Of a DNA stretch of 5,508 bases, positions 5,216 to 5,508 are shown piece by piece. The position numbers were made by a program, and so were the translations under genes. Position 1 is the first letter of the stretch. Each line of letters opens with the position of its first letter. The notes beneath the pieces were generated by a model. The model searched no databases. It had not been told where the DNA came from and worked only from the letters and a program-made list of their open reading frames with translations. Source of the DNA: Erysipelotrichaceae bacterium (GTDB taxonomy: Bacteria; Bacillota_I; Bacilli_A; Erysipelotrichales; Erysipelotrichaceae); contig JAFONG010000239.1 of assembly GCA_017418585.1 (NCBI GenBank), positions 1 through 5,508 on the forward strand. The letters run 5' to 3'.

Positions 5216-5508
5216 ATGAGGGAGAAACGGTATTCAAAGGAAATAACCGGAACAAGTTTCATCTTCTTTCCGGAGCACCCTGAAGACAGGCGTTTCTGTT
5301 TCCTGGATGATCCGACGATGGAGATCAAGGCACTTGATCCTTCATTCAGGATCAGAAGGAGAGTGCATCTCGGATCACCTGAAAAGACAGGGTACGGATA
5401 TCAGGTGTTTATAGATAACGGAAGACAAAGCGCGATGATGCTTCTGTATCTGCTGTTAAAAGGGGAAAGGAACGTACTGATCGTTCATGATGATCATGCG
5501 CATGCCTT
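5216..5508 (+). CDS. SAM-riboswitch-controlled gene, unrecognised product (3' end outside window)
   Basis: An open frame runs from ATG 5216 to the window end (97 codons, no stop). It starts MREKRYSKEITGTSFIFF and ends at the window edge in VLIVHDDHAHA. The start is well supported: AGGAGG at 5201-5206 lies 9 nt upstream, and the ATG follows the riboswitch terminator by 40 nt. The visible part appears soluble, with no signal peptide; residues about 72-92 (SAMMLLYLLLKGERNVLIV) could be a buried helix-strand unit of an alpha/beta fold, and the His/Asp-rich HDDHAHA at 91-97 might bind metal, but this is only suggestive. I do not recognise the family, and nothing visible identifies it as a known methionine biosynthesis or transport protein. 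The riboswitch implies a role in methionine, SAM or sulfur metabolism, or uptake. Confidence 0.8.
   Translation, partial: MREKRYSKEITGTSFIFFPEHPEDRRFCFLDDPTMEIKALDPSFRIRRRVHLGSPEKTGYGYQVFIDNGRQSAMMLLYLLLKGERNVLIVHDDHAHA

Overview
The window looks like a chromosomal stretch from a low-to-mid-GC Firmicute, probably a gut- or mouth-type member (Erysipelotrichia or a clostridial relative is my guess). The reasons are strong AGGAGG-type ribosome binding sites, Firmicute-typical families (DUF4153, and a DUF2975 + small XRE regulator pair), a GH1 enzyme of the phospho-sugar type, and an S-box (SAM-I superfamily) riboswitch that works by transcription termination. No mobile element, CRISPR array, tRNA or rRNA is visible. 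Species cannot be fixed from the sequence alone.

Layout. (1) 1-81: leader with an imperfect hairpin. (2) 82-1545 (+): complete GH1 6-phospho-beta-glucosidase-type enzyme, followed by a perfect 10-bp terminator hairpin (1557-1584). (3) 1585-1836: AT-rich convergent intergenic region with short GCGTTC-type repeats and palindromes but no gene. (4) 4130-1837 (-): a tight three-gene operon read right to left: a DUF2975 four-helix membrane protein, a 71-residue XRE regulator 8 nt later, and, 18 nt later, a 523-residue DUF4153 membrane protein. A sigma-A-like promoter (TTGATT-17-TATTCT) lies just upstream. (5) 4143-4465: divergent regulatory region with a hairpin, a small palindrome and a perfect 10-bp inverted repeat overlapping the -35 box of the rightward promoter. 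(6) 4466-4963 (+): a small membrane-anchored protein of unknown function. (7) 4995-5176: promoter, SAM riboswitch aptamer and intrinsic terminator. (8) 5216 to the window end (+): the 5' part of an unrecognised gene that this riboswitch would control.

The most notable item is the riboswitch and gene pair at the right end. The RNA has the S-box hallmarks: P2 with a canonical kink-turn, AGCAACC, P3, AAGGTGCTAAA, and a loop/J3-4 pseudoknot CAAG:CUUG that covaries with the CUGG:CCAG of well-known S-boxes. It seems to lack the P4 hairpin of ordinary SAM-I, and the gene it precedes is not one I recognise from methionine or SAM metabolism. The DUF2975/XRE/DUF4153 operon is a recognisable but functionally uncharacterised membrane-plus-regulator module. 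The GH1 gene would act in the cytosol on phosphorylated beta-glucosides brought in by a PTS, but no PTS gene lies in the window.
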